Shown here: positions 8,313 through 17,892 of the stretch, in pieces | How the letters are laid out: every line of letters begins with the position of its first letter | Numbering within the stretch: the first letter of the stretch is position 1 | Assembly (NCBI RefSeq): GCF_000296215.2 | Contig: NZ_CP013949.1 | Span: forward strand, 1,481,501-1,545,500 | DNA: 64,000 nucleotides | Reading direction: 5' to 3' | DNA from: Bradyrhizobium sp. CCGE-LA001 | Lineage (GTDB): Bacteria; Pseudomonadota; Alphaproteobacteria; Rhizobiales; Xanthobacteraceae | Notes under the pieces: model-generated | The model's database searches: none | Seen by the model: the letters and a program-made list of their open reading frames with translations, nothing else | What the model was told of the DNA's origin: nothing | Program-made: the position numbers and the translations under genes

Positions 8313-8452
8313 ACAACCACTCATTTGCGAACCCGGGCCGCCTCGGCTGGCCAAGACTTTTTTTGCCGACCGGATTGCCTGTCGCGGCAAGACCGTGTCG
8401 CTTGAGTATGCGACCGGCTGATCGCGCAAAGGTCAGGCCAATCGACCTTCCT

Positions 8453-9457
8453 TCATTGCCTCTGCCCTTGATAGAACCGGACCCGGTAATCATGCGGCAG
8501 CACGTTGAGGCGGCGGCGGAACGCGCGGCGCAGATGCTCCTCGCTCTGAAAGCCTGAGCGCGCGGCGATCTCCTTGATGGGAGAAGCGGATTCTTCCAGC
8601 GCGCGGCGGGCGGCCTCGACGCGAAGCTCTTCCACCGCCTTGCCGGGCGTGCGGCCGGTCTTCTGGCGAAACACCCGCGCGAAGGTGCGGGGGCTCATGC
8701 CGGCTCGCTCAGCCAGCTTCTCGACACGCAGGTCGCCGCCGAGATTGTCTTGCATCCAGTTCGATATCTTCTCGAATGCCCGGTCATCAGAGGCCTGTAG
8801 AGACAACGGCACGCTGAATTGCGCTTGCCCGCCGGGCCGCTTCAGGAACACGACCAGGCGGCGCGCGATGCGCATGGCCTCGCGATGCCCGAGGTCGTCC
8901 TCCAGCAGCGTGAGCGCGAGATCGATGCCCGCTGTGACGCCTGCCGATGTCCAGATGCCGCGGTCATGCACGAAGACCGGATCGACCTGCACCGAAACGT
9001 CCGGGTATTTTTCGCGCAGCAGGTCGCAGGAGCCCCAATGGGTGACCGCGCGCCGCCCGCGCAGCAGGCCGGCTGCGGCCAGGACGAACGTGCCGGTGCA
9101 GACCGAGCAGACGCGTCTGGCCTTCGGCGCGGCGAGCCGAAACCAGTCGATCAGGGCCGCCTCCGCGGCCGCACGATGAACGCCGGGGCCGCCGCCGACG
9201 ATGAGGGTGTCAATATTGCGGAGGTCGCAATCGGCGAGCGCCGACGTCATTACTTCAAGGCCGGACGAGGTTTTGACCGGTCCGCCCTTCAAGGAGCAGG
9301 TCTGCCAGACATAGGGAGCACGTCCCGTCTGCGATGTTTCGCAGGCCAGCTCGAAAGCCTGCAGCGGCCCGGCGAAGTCGAGCAACAGACACTGGTCGAA
9401 CAGGACGAAGACCACACGGCGGGCGGCCGAACGGGCCATTGGCTGCGCCTTTGTCAT
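8453..9457 (-). CDS. GlxA-family transcriptional regulator (DJ-1/PfpI domain + AraC HTH)
   Basis: 334 residues. Residues ~10-190 form a DJ-1/PfpI-like domain with FDQCLLLDFAGPLQAFEL and SVCTGTFVLAAAGLL; the C-terminal ~110 residues carry the AraC double helix-turn-helix (LAERAGMSPRTFARVF and IKEIAARSGFQSEEHLRRAF). Such proteins activate or repress nearby catabolic genes in response to an unknown small molecule. It is divergent from a DJ-1-family enzyme at 9564, its likely target. The ATG at 9457 is preferred over the TTG at 9475; a third candidate is the ATG at 9439. Confidence 0.88.
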   Translation of the reverse strand: MTKAQPMARSAARRVVFVLFDQCLLLDFAGPLQAFELACETSQTGRAPYVWQTCSLKGGPVKTSSGLEVMTSALADCDLRNIDTLIVGGGPGVHRAAAEAALIDWFRLAAPKARRVCSVCTGTFVLAAAGLLRGRRAVTHWGSCDLLREKYPDVSVQVDPVFVHDRGIWTSAGVTAGIDLALTLLEDDLGHREAMRIARRLVVFLKRPGGQAQFSVPLSLQASDDRAFEKISNWMQDNLGGDLRVEKLAERAGMSPRTFARVFRQKTGRTPGKAVEELRVEAARRALEESASPIKEIAARSGFQSEEHLRRAFRRRLNVLPHDYRVRFYQGQRQ

Positions 9458-9563
9458 GGGAAAGGCTCGACACAAAAGTCTTGGCAGGAATTGCGCGTAT
9501 TATGACATTTTGGCAAACGGCCTCTGCTGTCAACATCGTTTCATAAAACGGTGGAGGCGCGGC

Positions 9564-10268
9564 ATGTCCGGCAAGCGGATCGAGATCGGAATTCTGTACT
9601 ATCCGGGGATGACCCAGCTGGATGTCACCGGGCCGTTCGAAGTGTTTGCCCGTCTGCCGAACGTTCGCATGCATCTCTTGTGGAAGCGCATCGAGCCCGT
9701 CGTCAGCGACGTCGGCCTGCCGTTGCTGCCGACGACGACCTTCGCCGATTGCCCGGAGCTTGACGTATTCTGTATCGGCGGCGGCCCTGGGCAGGTCGCC
9801 ACCATGGACGATGACGAGGTGATCGCATTCGTTCGCGACAAGGGTGGATCGGCGCGCTACATCACGTCGGTTTGCGCCGGCTGCCTGATCCTCGGGGCCG
9901 CAGGCTTGATCGACGGATACAGATCAGCCTGCCATTGGTTGATGAGCGACCAGCTTGCCGCCTTTGGCGCCATCGCCGTCGACGAACGCGTCGTAGTCGA
10001 CCGCAACCGCATTTCCGGCGGCGGTGTCACCGCCGGTATCGATTTCGGTTTTCAGGTCGCCGCTGAACTGTGCGGCGAAGAGGTTGCGAAAAAGCTCCAG
10101 CTGATGCTGGAATACCAGCCGCAGCCGCCGTTCGATATCACCGTGCAGAATGCGCCGCGTGAGCTGATTTCCGGCATGCGCCGCGAAGCCGAGCCTTGGT
10201 TGCAAAAGCGCGCAGCCGCGGTGCAGAAGGCGGTCTTGAAACTCAAGGCAAAAGCGACGGCAGCTTAA
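9564..10268 (+). CDS. DJ-1/PfpI family protein, isonitrile-hydratase-like
   Basis: 234 residues. The sequence follows Pseudomonas isonitrile hydratase (InhA) closely: YPGMTQLDVTGPFEVFARLP, WKRIEPVVSDVGL, FADCPELDVFCIGGGPG, and the nucleophile elbow SVCAGCLILGAAGL with Cys104 as the predicted catalytic cysteine. The known reaction is hydration of isonitriles to N-substituted formamides; other DJ-1 activities remain possible. The start is fixed by GGTGGAGG seven bases before the ATG. It is divergent from the GlxA-type regulator and followed after 55 bp by an exported solute-binding protein, suggesting one uptake-and-degradation unit. Confidence 0.8.
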   Translation: MSGKRIEIGILYYPGMTQLDVTGPFEVFARLPNVRMHLLWKRIEPVVSDVGLPLLPTTTFADCPELDVFCIGGGPGQVATMDDDEVIAFVRDKGGSARYITSVCAGCLILGAAGLIDGYRSACHWLMSDQLAAFGAIAVDERVVVDRNRISGGGVTAGIDFGFQVAAELCGEEVAKKLQLMLEYQPQPPFDITVQNAPRELISGMRREAEPWLQKRAAAVQKAVLKLKAKATAA

Positions 10269-10323
10269 GCTCGTTCGCGACAGGGAGGAAAGCCACAAGC
10301 GCCATCATTGGAAAGGTGTTCGC

Positions 10324-11550
10324 ATGATCTGGCACGGCCGCATCGCTAGCCTTCTCGTCGCCGGGACTTTCATCGCAACTTTTCCGGCCGCTCGCGCCGC
10401 CGAACTCTCGGGAGGCGTGGTCCGGATCGGCATCATCAACGATCAGGCCGGGCCGCTGTCCGACCTGTCGGGATCGGGCTCCGTCACGGCGGCCAGGATG
10501 GCGGCGGAAGACTTTCAGAAACTGGTGCCGTCGATCAAGGTCGAGATTCTGACCGCAGACCACCAGAACAAGCCCGATATCGGCGTCGGCATCGTCCGCA
10601 AATGGTTTGACGTCGACGGCGTCGATATGGTCGCCGACGTGTCGAATTCGGCCGTGGGACTGGCGATCCAGTCGCTCGCGCGCGACAAGAACAAGATTGC
10701 GGTCTATTCGGCGGTGGCGACCACCGAACTGACCGGCAAGCAATGCTCGCGAACCGGCCTGGCCTGGCTGCACGATTCCTACAATCTGGTGTCGGGACCG
10801 ATCCGCACCCTGGTCAGCCAGGGCTACGACACCTGGTTCTTCATCGCGGCCGATTACGCGTTCGGCAAGAACATGGTGTCGGAGTCGCAGCGCGTGCTGG
10901 CGGCGGCGGGCGGCAAGTCGCTCGGGGCGGTGTATCACCCGATCGGCAACGCGGACTACAGCTCGTTCATCCTGCAGGCGAAGGCGTCCGGCGCGAAGGC
11001 GATCGCCTTCGCCAATGCCGGCGACCAGCTGGTCAACCTGATGAAGCAGTGGAACGAGTTCGGCATGAACACGGGCAGCCAGAAGCCCGTGGCCGAACTC
11101 ATGTTCGACACCGACGTCCATGCCATGGGCGCGAAAATCGCCAAGGGCCTGACCACCCTGACGGCATGGTACTGGGCGCTAAATGACGAGAGCAGGGCAT
11201 TCGGCCAGCGCTTCTTCAAGCTTCGCAACGCCATGCCCACGGCGCCGCAAGCCGCGGTCTATTCCGGTGTCAGCCACTATCTGAAGGCAGTCGCTGCCGT
11301 GGGCACGGATGCGACGGATTCGGTGCTGGAGCAGATGCGCTCGACGCCCGTCGACGATTTCTACGCACGCGGCGCGAGGTTGCGCGAGGACGGCAAGCTC
11401 GTGCACGACTTCTACCTTGTGCAGGTGAAGGATCCGTCCGAGGTCAAGGCTCCCTGGGAATACTATAACGTGCTCGAGAAGGTCCCAAGCGGCGACGTCT
11501 ACTCCTCGTTGACTGAGAGCGAATGCCCACTGGTCAAGCGGGTCAATTGA
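10324..11550 (+). CDS. ABC transporter substrate-binding protein (type 1, LivK-like)
   Basis: 408 residues with a signal peptide cleaved after AARA. The mature part is a Peripla_BP_6 domain of the branched-chain amino acid/amide type: GGVVRIGIINDQAGPLSDL at the start, ARDKNKIAVYSAVATTELTG, and WFFIAADYAFGKNMV in the hinge region. It would bind a small amide or amino-acid-like ligand in the periplasm. No permease or ATPase genes are adjacent, so it must share a transporter encoded elsewhere. It probably belongs with the isonitrile-hydratase-like gene just upstream. Confidence 0.87.
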   Translation: MIWHGRIASLLVAGTFIATFPAARAAELSGGVVRIGIINDQAGPLSDLSGSGSVTAARMAAEDFQKLVPSIKVEILTADHQNKPDIGVGIVRKWFDVDGVDMVADVSNSAVGLAIQSLARDKNKIAVYSAVATTELTGKQCSRTGLAWLHDSYNLVSGPIRTLVSQGYDTWFFIAADYAFGKNMVSESQRVLAAAGGKSLGAVYHPIGNADYSSFILQAKASGAKAIAFANAGDQLVNLMKQWNEFGMNTGSQKPVAELMFDTDVHAMGAKIAKGLTTLTAWYWALNDESRAFGQRFFKLRNAMPTAPQAAVYSGVSHYLKAVAAVGTDATDSVLEQMRSTPVDDFYARGARLREDGKLVHDFYLVQVKDPSEVKAPWEYYNVLEKVPSGDVYSSLTESECPLVKRVN

Positions 11551-11735
11551 GAAGCTCGGCGCGCCAAACGGCTGATTGCCCCTACAGGAGAGTTCGCAGT
11601 TTTGTTCTGAGCGGCGCGCCCAAATCCTAAGCCATTGAAAAGTTGCGCCCTCTGGGCGACCATGGGAGCCGTGAGAGACCGCTCGGTTGGACGAATGGCC
11701 ACGAGGCGGTCCGCGGAGGCGCTCGCGGTCCTGAC

Positions 11736-13551
11736 ATGGCAATCCTGATCCCTAGTCTGGGTTTCGCACGCTTCGACAGCCGCGGGGAGCTGCGGCTCGC
11801 AGAACGGCTCAAGGACTTCCTCGAAGAGAACGCCGTCGTCTGGCACAACCTTCCTGTCGGCCCTCTCAACCGGCATCCGGATTTCATCATCGTTCATCCC
11901 GCGAATGGCCTGCTCGTGCTCGAGGTGAAGGACTAGCGCCTGGACACGATCGTTGCGGCGGACAAGACGAAAGTCGAGCTGCTCACCAATCGTGGAGTCG
12001 TACGGGAGAGCAATCCGCTCGAGCAGGCTCGCAAGTATACGTTCGACGTCGTCCGCACGCTGGAGCGCGACGGGCAATTGCTGTTTCCGCCGGGCCATCG
12101 CTACATGGGCCGGGCCATCGTTCCGTTCGGTTTCGGCGCCGTCTTCACCAACATCACGCGCAAGCAGTTCGACCAGACCAATCTCAAGGAGGTGTTCTCG
12201 GAGCATCTCTGTCTGTTCAAGGACGAAATGACGGAGGGCGCGGATCCCGAGGAATTCCGGTCCAGATTGTGGCGCATGGTTCATCCGCGTTTCGGGGAGC
12301 CGCTCTCCATGCCGCAGTTCGACCGGCTGCGCGCACTGCTCTTTCCCGAGATCCGCATCCGACAGATTGCCCTGCCGCTGGACGACGCGACTGGCGATCC
12401 ATCCGACCGCACGCTTGCGGTCATGGATATGCATCAGGAGCAGTTCGCGCGCAGTCTGGGCGAGGGGCATCGCATCTTTTCGCGGCGTCGCCGGATCGGG
12501 CAAGACCCTGATCCTGGCCTTTCGCGCCGAATATCTGGCACGTGCGGCGGCAAAGCCGGTGCTCATCGTGTGTTACGCCAACGGCATCGCCGGGCGGCTC
12601 GAGGATGCCATGCAGAGCAGGGGCGTTGAGAACCGCGTTCAGGTTCTCACCTTCCATTCCTGGTGTTACCGGATGCTGCGGACCTACGGGATTCCCACCC
12701 CGTCGGAGCGGGACTATCCGGACTATGCAGCGCGGCTGGCTGCGAGCGTGTCGGAGGTCGTGAAGGCGGTAGACCAAGGCCATATCCCGATGGAGCAGTA
12801 CGACGCCATCCTCATCGACGAGGCGCACGACTTCGAGCCGCAATGGCTCGCGCTTGCGGCCAAGATGGTGAACCCGCGCACGAAGGCGCTGATGGTCGTC
12901 TACGACGACATCCAGGCCATCTACAGGGGACGCGAGCGTCCGGTGTGGAGTCAGCTCGGGATCGAGGCGAAGGGCCGAACGACCGTGTTGAAGGTCAACT
13001 ACCGCAACACGTCGCAGATCGTGGCCTTTGCCCGCCGCTTCGCCGCAGACGTCATCGGCGCTCCCGGCGTCACCGCCGACGATGAGCACGCCATCCTGTT
13101 GCCCGAAGATGCTGGACGGCAGGGACTGGAGCCGGCCGTGCAGCGCTGCGTGAGCGTGGACGCAGAAGCTCACTGCGTCGCCGAATGGTTTCTCGACCGG
13201 AAAAAGGCCGGTTATGAGTGGTCGCAGATGGCGTGTCTCTATCCCGAGCATTGGATCGGCGGTCGGGTCGCGCAAATCCTTGCCAGGCACAACGTGCCGA
13301 TCGACATGGCCAAGGACAATCGCAACAGGATTTCAGTCAAGCGCGTGGCCGTGCGGTTCTTGAGCATGCACACCGCGAAAGGGCTGGAGTTTCCTTGCGT
13401 CGCCATTGCCGGCTTGGGCTTGCTCGGCCGTCACGGTGAGACCGTCGAGGAATGTGTCCGGCTCACCTATGTCGGCGTAACGCGGGCGACGCACGAAGCG
13501 CTCCTGACCTATTCGAGCGAGTCGGCCCTGGTGCAGCGTCTGATCGCTTGA
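11736..13551 (+). pseudogene. NERD-domain UvrD-like helicase gene broken by a stop and a frameshift
   Basis: The intact product would be about 604 residues: an N-terminal NERD nuclease-related domain (LNRHPDFIIVHPANGLLVLE) and an SF1 helicase with Walker A GVAGSGKT, DEAH-type motif II (LIDEAHDF), NYRNT, MHTAKGLEFP and YVGVTRA. Two lesions break it. TAG at 11934-11936 replaces the tryptophan normally found in LEVKDW. An extra T in the run 12477-12480 shifts the frame just before Walker A (the frame reads HRIFSRRR where HRIFRGVAG is expected). All helicase motifs downstream are intact and uninterrupted. No start codon lies close enough upstream of Walker A in the shifted frame to give a separate helicase. 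Sequencing error at both sites cannot be excluded. Confidence 0.82.
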
Positions 13552-13573
13552 CGAACGTCGCGCGGGCGCTCCC

Positions 13574-14650
13574 TTACGCCGTCGTGCCGTCGATCGAGCG
13601 GCGGATCACCCGCAGCACTTCTGCATTCGACAGGAACAGATCGTGGTTGATGATGCCCCAGCCTTCCTGGGAGGCGTCGACCACGCGCACGCCGAGCCGG
13701 GCGATGGCAGCCTTCTCGGCGGCGCCGACCCGGGTCATGCCACCTGCGATTTGGCCCGACAGCGCCAAAGCGCGATCGTTGGTCGCGGCGATCACAGTGA
13801 TCTTGCCGGCGAGCGGACCGATCCGCTGGATCGCCGACGAGAACACGTCCATGTCGATATCTGGCGCGGCAAACACCACAGAGCCGATCTTGCCCGTGAC
13901 GGTGTCGCCGTATCGCGAATAGAGCTGACGCAGGCTTTCGAGCGTCAGCATGGTTCCCATGCTGTGCGCAACGATGTGCACGCGGCCGGCGCTTGGCGCC
14001 GACACGAGCGCGGAGAGCACGCGTTCGAAATCGTCGCGGGACCACATCGCGCTGTCGCGGTCATAGGCGTAGTCGAACAATCCGGCCTTGGAGGGCCAGG
14101 AGAACGCCATGGTCCGGCCGCGGAACTTGATCCCGTCGGAGAGAAAGGCGGCATCCAGCACCGCCGTCTCGAATGTCTGCTTGAAACCGTGCACATAGAT
14201 CAGCACGTCTCCGCTGCCGGCCTGCGCAGCGAGTTCGCCAACGTCGGCCGATACCGGCTCGACCCGATCAAGGCGCCAATTGCCCAGGCCAACCGAAGCG
14301 AGGGAAAGACGGCTCTCGTCCGGCGCCACCAGCTTTGCCCGTGCCACCGTCATGCTGGTCGCGCGCTCCGGCCCGAACCATGGTTTGGCACGAGCGCCGT
14401 TGACGGGCTTGCGCGTGGTGGTGACGAGCAATGTCGGTTCGACGGAAAGGGACGAGGCGTCGAAGCGTGCGCCGGTCGCACCCAAGCCGGCGCATCCACC
14501 GAGCGCGAGCGCACTCCCGGCCGACACAAAGCCGCCGAGGAACGCGCGGCGCGAAATGGAATGACGGGAGTCGTGTTGCAGAAGACGTCGGACGATCACA
14601 CGGAACCTTTGGGAACTTTGCCCACCACAATGCCGCCCCGCCTCGCTCAC
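13574..14650 (-). CDS. Exported alpha/beta hydrolase (DUF900-like)
   Basis: 358 residues from a GTG at 14648-14650; the exact start is uncertain. Around residues 30-55 there is a twin-arginine-like signal (SRRAFLGGFVSAGSALALGG) ending in GGCAG, which also fits a lipobox, so it may be a Tat-exported lipoprotein. The hydrolase core has YVHGFKQTFE after strand 3, the nucleophile elbow AHSMGT, and a C-terminal histidine region (IINHDLF). These features match the DUF900 group of lipase-like hydrolases with unknown substrates. It is convergent with the broken helicase gene, 22 bp apart. Confidence 0.8.
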   Translation of the reverse strand: MSEAGRHCGGQSSQRFRVIVRRLLQHDSRHSISRRAFLGGFVSAGSALALGGCAGLGATGARFDASSLSVEPTLLVTTTRKPVNGARAKPWFGPERATSMTVARAKLVAPDESRLSLASVGLGNWRLDRVEPVSADVGELAAQAGSGDVLIYVHGFKQTFETAVLDAAFLSDGIKFRGRTMAFSWPSKAGLFDYAYDRDSAMWSRDDFERVLSALVSAPSAGRVHIVAHSMGTMLTLESLRQLYSRYGDTVTGKIGSVVFAAPDIDMDVFSSAIQRIGPLAGKITVIAATNDRALALSGQIAGGMTRVGAAEKAAIARLGVRVVDASQEGWGIINHDLFLSNAEVLRVIRRSIDGTTA

Positions 14651-14731
14651 TGAATGACAATGGGGGCAAGAAGACGGCAGAACCGTCTCTGCGACTGCTG
14701 GTTCAGTCAGGGTGTCCGGACGAATGCCCCA

Positions 14732-15169
14732 TCAGCCGATGATTTCGATCGAATGTAGCGCGCACCACTTGCGCAAGGCCTGCTCGGTTGCCTCCTTCTC
14801 GAAGGCATGCCATCGCTCGATCGCACGTCGTCGAGCGAGCAGGGCCTTGAACTTTAGATATGCGCGTCGCTTGCTGAAGAAATAGCGGACGTCATCAAAA
14901 TCATCCGGCAGGAACTCGCGGGCAAAAGCGAGCACCAGGGGTTTGCCGAGATCGAGATCGCGCTTGTCGGGGAGCGGGATATATTTGTCTTCGCTCTCGA
15001 TGTCATCAGGCAGTTCGTCGTCCAACTCTCCCGAGTAAAGAGGATTAGTCTGGTAGTAGATCTCCGCGGTCTGTTTACAGACGAAGGCGCGGAAGTCTCC
15101 CGTGCCGCCACCGGTACCGGTATTGGCAAACTCAAGGGCCGTCAGGATGCCATTGAACTTCACCGGCAT
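14732..15169 (-). CDS. UPF0158-like protein
   Basis: 145 residues, acidic, no signal peptide. The second half has the pattern of the UPF0158 family: YIPLPDKRDLDLG, a helix-rich middle, RRAYLKFKALLARR, then ERWHAFEKEATEQALRKW near the C-terminus. Function of the family is unknown. The ATG is preceded by GGTTGGGTCACCC-type sequence without a strong ribosome site. It lies 81 bp upstream of the hydrolase gene on the same strand, which may or may not be cotranscribed. Confidence 0.65.
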   Translation of the reverse strand: MPVKFNGILTALEFANTGTGGGTGDFRAFVCKQTAEIYYQTNPLYSGELDDELPDDIESEDKYIPLPDKRDLDLGKPLVLAFAREFLPDDFDDVRYFFSKRRAYLKFKALLARRRAIERWHAFEKEATEQALRKWCALHSIEIIG

Positions 15170-15452
15170 CGGGTTGGGTCACCGTGTGCTCGCATTGGAT
15201 CCATCGCTTTTAAGCCGGCTTCGCAAGACGCGACGGGTCTGGATATACTCATCCAGAACGCGGCGCCTGTCTTGAAGAATTTTCACGCCCCCAGCGCGAT
15301 GTCGGCTGTGACGGGCTTTTGTCGCGCGCAATGCGCTCGATCACTGCCTGCCAAATGACCTTCCGTGCAAGCATGATGCGTCGGCCTCTGTGGAGGTGGT
15401 CGTTGCGCCCAGAATCTGCCTTGATACAAGTTCAGCGCGGAGGAGTTGCGAC

Positions 15453-16943
15453 ATGAACGGCTTGGTGATCTCTGGCGGTCGGGTGGTGGACCCCGCCAGC
15501 GGGATGGATGCCATCGGCGATGTAGCTGTCGTGGACGGCAAGATCGCCACGGTCGGCACAGATCTCGGCGGCGCCGAGCGGGTCATCGACGCCACCGGCC
15601 TCGTAGTCGCGCCGGGCTTCATCGACCTGCACGCGCATGGCCAGTCGGTGCCGGCCGACCGCATGCAGGCGTTCGACGGTGTCACGACCACGCTCGATCT
15701 CGAGGCGGGGGTGCTGCCGGTCGCATCCTGGTATGAGCGCCAGGCGCGGAAAGGGCGGGTGCTGAATTACGGCGCCGCCGCCAACTGGGCGTTCGCGCGC
15801 ATTGGCGCGATGACGGGCTCCAATGCGGAGAGCTCGCTGGAGGCATTCGGCAATGCCATGCGCGACCGCCGCTGGATCGAGAACGTCGCGACCGATGCAG
15901 AGGTCGCCGGCATCCTCGAGCGCCTGTCGCGCGGCCTCGACGAAGGCGGCATCGGCATCGGCATCCTGAACGCCTACGCGCCGGGCGCCGGCGTTCAGGA
16001 GCTGACCGCGGTGTGCCAGCTCGCCGCCAAGCAGGACGTGCCGACCTTCACCCACGTCGCCTTCATGTCGCGCATCGATCCCGAAAGCGCGGCGGAGGCC
16101 TATATCCGCCTGATCGGCTATGCCGGCGCCACCGGCGCGCATATGCACATCTGCCATTTCAACTCGTCGAGCAAGACCGACGTCGAGCGCTGCCGCGTGC
16201 TGATCGCGAAGGCGCAGGCGCAGGGCCTGCCCATCACGGTCGAAGCTTATCCTTACGGCACTGGCTCGACCGTGCTGGCGGCGGCATTCTTCAGCGATCC
16301 CGAGTTCGTGGAGCGCAACGGCACCGGTTACGATTCGGTGCAGCGGGTGACCGACGGCCATCGCTTCCGCGACCGTGAGGAGTTGCTCAAGGCGCAGGCG
16401 GAAGAGCCGTCCTCGCTGGTGCTCTGGCACATTCTCGACACCGAGAACAACGCGCATCACCGCGACCTGCTCGACATGTCGGTGCTCTATCCCGGCGGCG
16501 CGATCGCCTCCGATGCGATGCCGTGGACGCTGCCAGATGGCTCGACCTACACCGGCGACGCCTGGCCGCTGCCTGATGATGCCACCTCGCATCCACGCTC
16601 GGCCGGCTGCTTCACGAAATTCATCCGCGAATGGGTCCGCGAGCGCAAGACCGTGTCGCTGCTCGAAGGCGTGCGCAAATGCGCGCTGATCCCGGCGGAG
16701 ATCCTGTCGCAGAGCACGCCGGCGATGCGCGCCAAGGGCCGGCTTGCCAAGGGCGCGGATGCCGACATCGTCGTGTTCGATTACGAGAAGCTCTCGGACT
16801 GCGCCACCTTCACGGCGATGAATCGTCCTTCCGAAGGCGTGCGCCATCTGGTCGTCAGCGGTCAGCCGCTGATCAGCGACGGCATTCTCGATGTGGCTGC
16901 GCGGCCGGGCAGGCCGGTGCGCCGGCCCGTCGCCCGGGGCTGA
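15453..16943 (+). CDS. N-acyl-D-amino-acid deacylase (amidohydrolase superfamily)
   Basis: 496 residues. The metal-binding HAHG follows VVAPGFIDL at the start of the TIM barrel, as in D-aminoacylases and N-acyl-D-glutamate deacylases; further ligands include the THVAF and HICHFN histidines and SDAMPW with the late aspartate. It should release free D-amino acids from N-acyl forms in the cytoplasm. The ATG is chosen for GCGGAGGAG seven bases upstream. The stop is three bases before the CobW-type gene, so the two are an operon, and the metallochaperone may serve this zinc enzyme. Confidence 0.85.
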   Translation: MNGLVISGGRVVDPASGMDAIGDVAVVDGKIATVGTDLGGAERVIDATGLVVAPGFIDLHAHGQSVPADRMQAFDGVTTTLDLEAGVLPVASWYERQARKGRVLNYGAAANWAFARIGAMTGSNAESSLEAFGNAMRDRRWIENVATDAEVAGILERLSRGLDEGGIGIGILNAYAPGAGVQELTAVCQLAAKQDVPTFTHVAFMSRIDPESAAEAYIRLIGYAGATGAHMHICHFNSSSKTDVERCRVLIAKAQAQGLPITVEAYPYGTGSTVLAAAFFSDPEFVERNGTGYDSVQRVTDGHRFRDREELLKAQAEEPSSLVLWHILDTENNAHHRDLLDMSVLYPGGAIASDAMPWTLPDGSTYTGDAWPLPDDATSHPRSAGCFTKFIREWVRERKTVSLLEGVRKCALIPAEILSQSTPAMRAKGRLAKGADADIVVFDYEKLSDCATFTAMNRPSEGVRHLVVSGQPLISDGILDVAARPGRPVRRPVARG

Positions 16944-16946
16944 TCC

Positions 16947-17873
16947 ATGCCGGTCCCCATTCTCCTGGTGACGGGCTTTCTGGGGGCGGGCAAGACCACG
17001 GTCGTCAACCATCTCTTGGCAAACGCCGAGGGGCGGCGCATCGCCGCCATCGTCAACGATTTCGGCGCGATCAACATCGACGCGGAGCTGATCGCAGGCG
17101 CGAGCGACGGCGTAGTCAGTCTCGCCAATGGCTGCATCTGCTGCTCGCTGGAGGGCGATCTCTTGCGCACGCTCTCGACGCTGCTGCGGCGCGATCCGAA
17201 GCCCGAGCACATCGTCATTGAAACCAGCGGCGTCGCAGATCCCGCCGACATCGTGCGCAATCTGATGGACCCGGTGATCCTGCGCGAGGCGCCGCTGGAG
17301 ACGGTGCTCTGCGTGATGGACGCGACCGCTCCGCCGAGTGCCCTGGAGGATGCGCTGCACCGATCGCAGTTGCGCGTTGCCGACATCGTGGCGTTAAGCA
17401 AGCTGGACCTGGCGGAAGAGGGCGCGGGCCTGCGGATGCGCGAGGCGATCCGTGCGCAGCGCGTGCCTGCTGTAGTGGTCGACGCGCACCATGGCGAGAT
17501 CCCTGCCGCGCTGCTGTTTCCCGCGCATGTCGATCGCGCGCCGACGCCGCGCGAGGTCGGGCCGCGACGGCCGGCGGAAGAGCGCTTCGAAACGCTGAGC
17601 TGGACCTCGAAGCAGCCGCTTTCGCTGCCGCGCCTGCAGCAGGCGATCGGCAAGCTGGCACCGAAGCTCGCGCGCGCGAAGGGCCTGTTCGAGACCGTCG
17701 AGCAACCCGGCCGCATGATGGTGTTTCAGTTCGCCGCCGGCCGCGCGACGTTGGCACCGGGTGAAGCCCCGGCGCCAGGCGTGCCGCGATCACGGATCGT
17801 CTTCATCGCCGAACTCGGCATGCTGTCACGGGCCGAGCTCGACGCGATCATGGAGGGCTGTGTTGCGAGTTGA
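16947..17873 (+). CDS. CobW/COG0523 G3E-family GTPase (metallochaperone)
   Basis: 308 residues. The P-loop is TGFLGAGKTT at the N-terminus, the metal site is NGCICC (CxCC), switch II includes ETSGVADP, and SKLD is the guanine-specificity motif. A CobW C-terminal domain follows (ERFETLSWTSKQPLSLPRL, then EQPGRMMVFQFAA). COG0523 proteins deliver zinc, cobalt or iron to client enzymes using GTP. The three-base gap to the upstream deacylase suggests that zinc-dependent deacylase is the client; this is an inference from context. No Zur-type operator was recognised upstream. Confidence 0.87.
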   Translation: MPVPILLVTGFLGAGKTTVVNHLLANAEGRRIAAIVNDFGAINIDAELIAGASDGVVSLANGCICCSLEGDLLRTLSTLLRRDPKPEHIVIETSGVADPADIVRNLMDPVILREAPLETVLCVMDATAPPSALEDALHRSQLRVADIVALSKLDLAEEGAGLRMREAIRAQRVPAVVVDAHHGEIPAALLFPAHVDRAPTPREVGPRRPAEERFETLSWTSKQPLSLPRLQQAIGKLAPKLARAKGLFETVEQPGRMMVFQFAAGRATLAPGEAPAPGVPRSRIVFIAELGMLSRAELDAIMEGCVAS

Positions 17874-17892
17874 AGCTGCAGCGCGTGCTGCG

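Noticed and set aside
11736..13551. The broken NERD helicase as part of a phage-defence island.
   Set aside because: No other defence genes, integrase, or mobile borders are near; neighbours are ordinary metabolic genes.
12367..13551. Separate helicase gene starting at the ATG at 12367.
   Set aside because: The first ~40 residues from that ATG are out-of-frame readings of the upstream domain; the true frame is joined by the one-base shift.
15432..17360. A 642-codon minus-strand frame opposite the deacylase and CobW genes.
   Set aside because: The plus-strand products have clear catalytic motifs; the minus frame is Arg/His/Asp-rich shadow typical of high GC.
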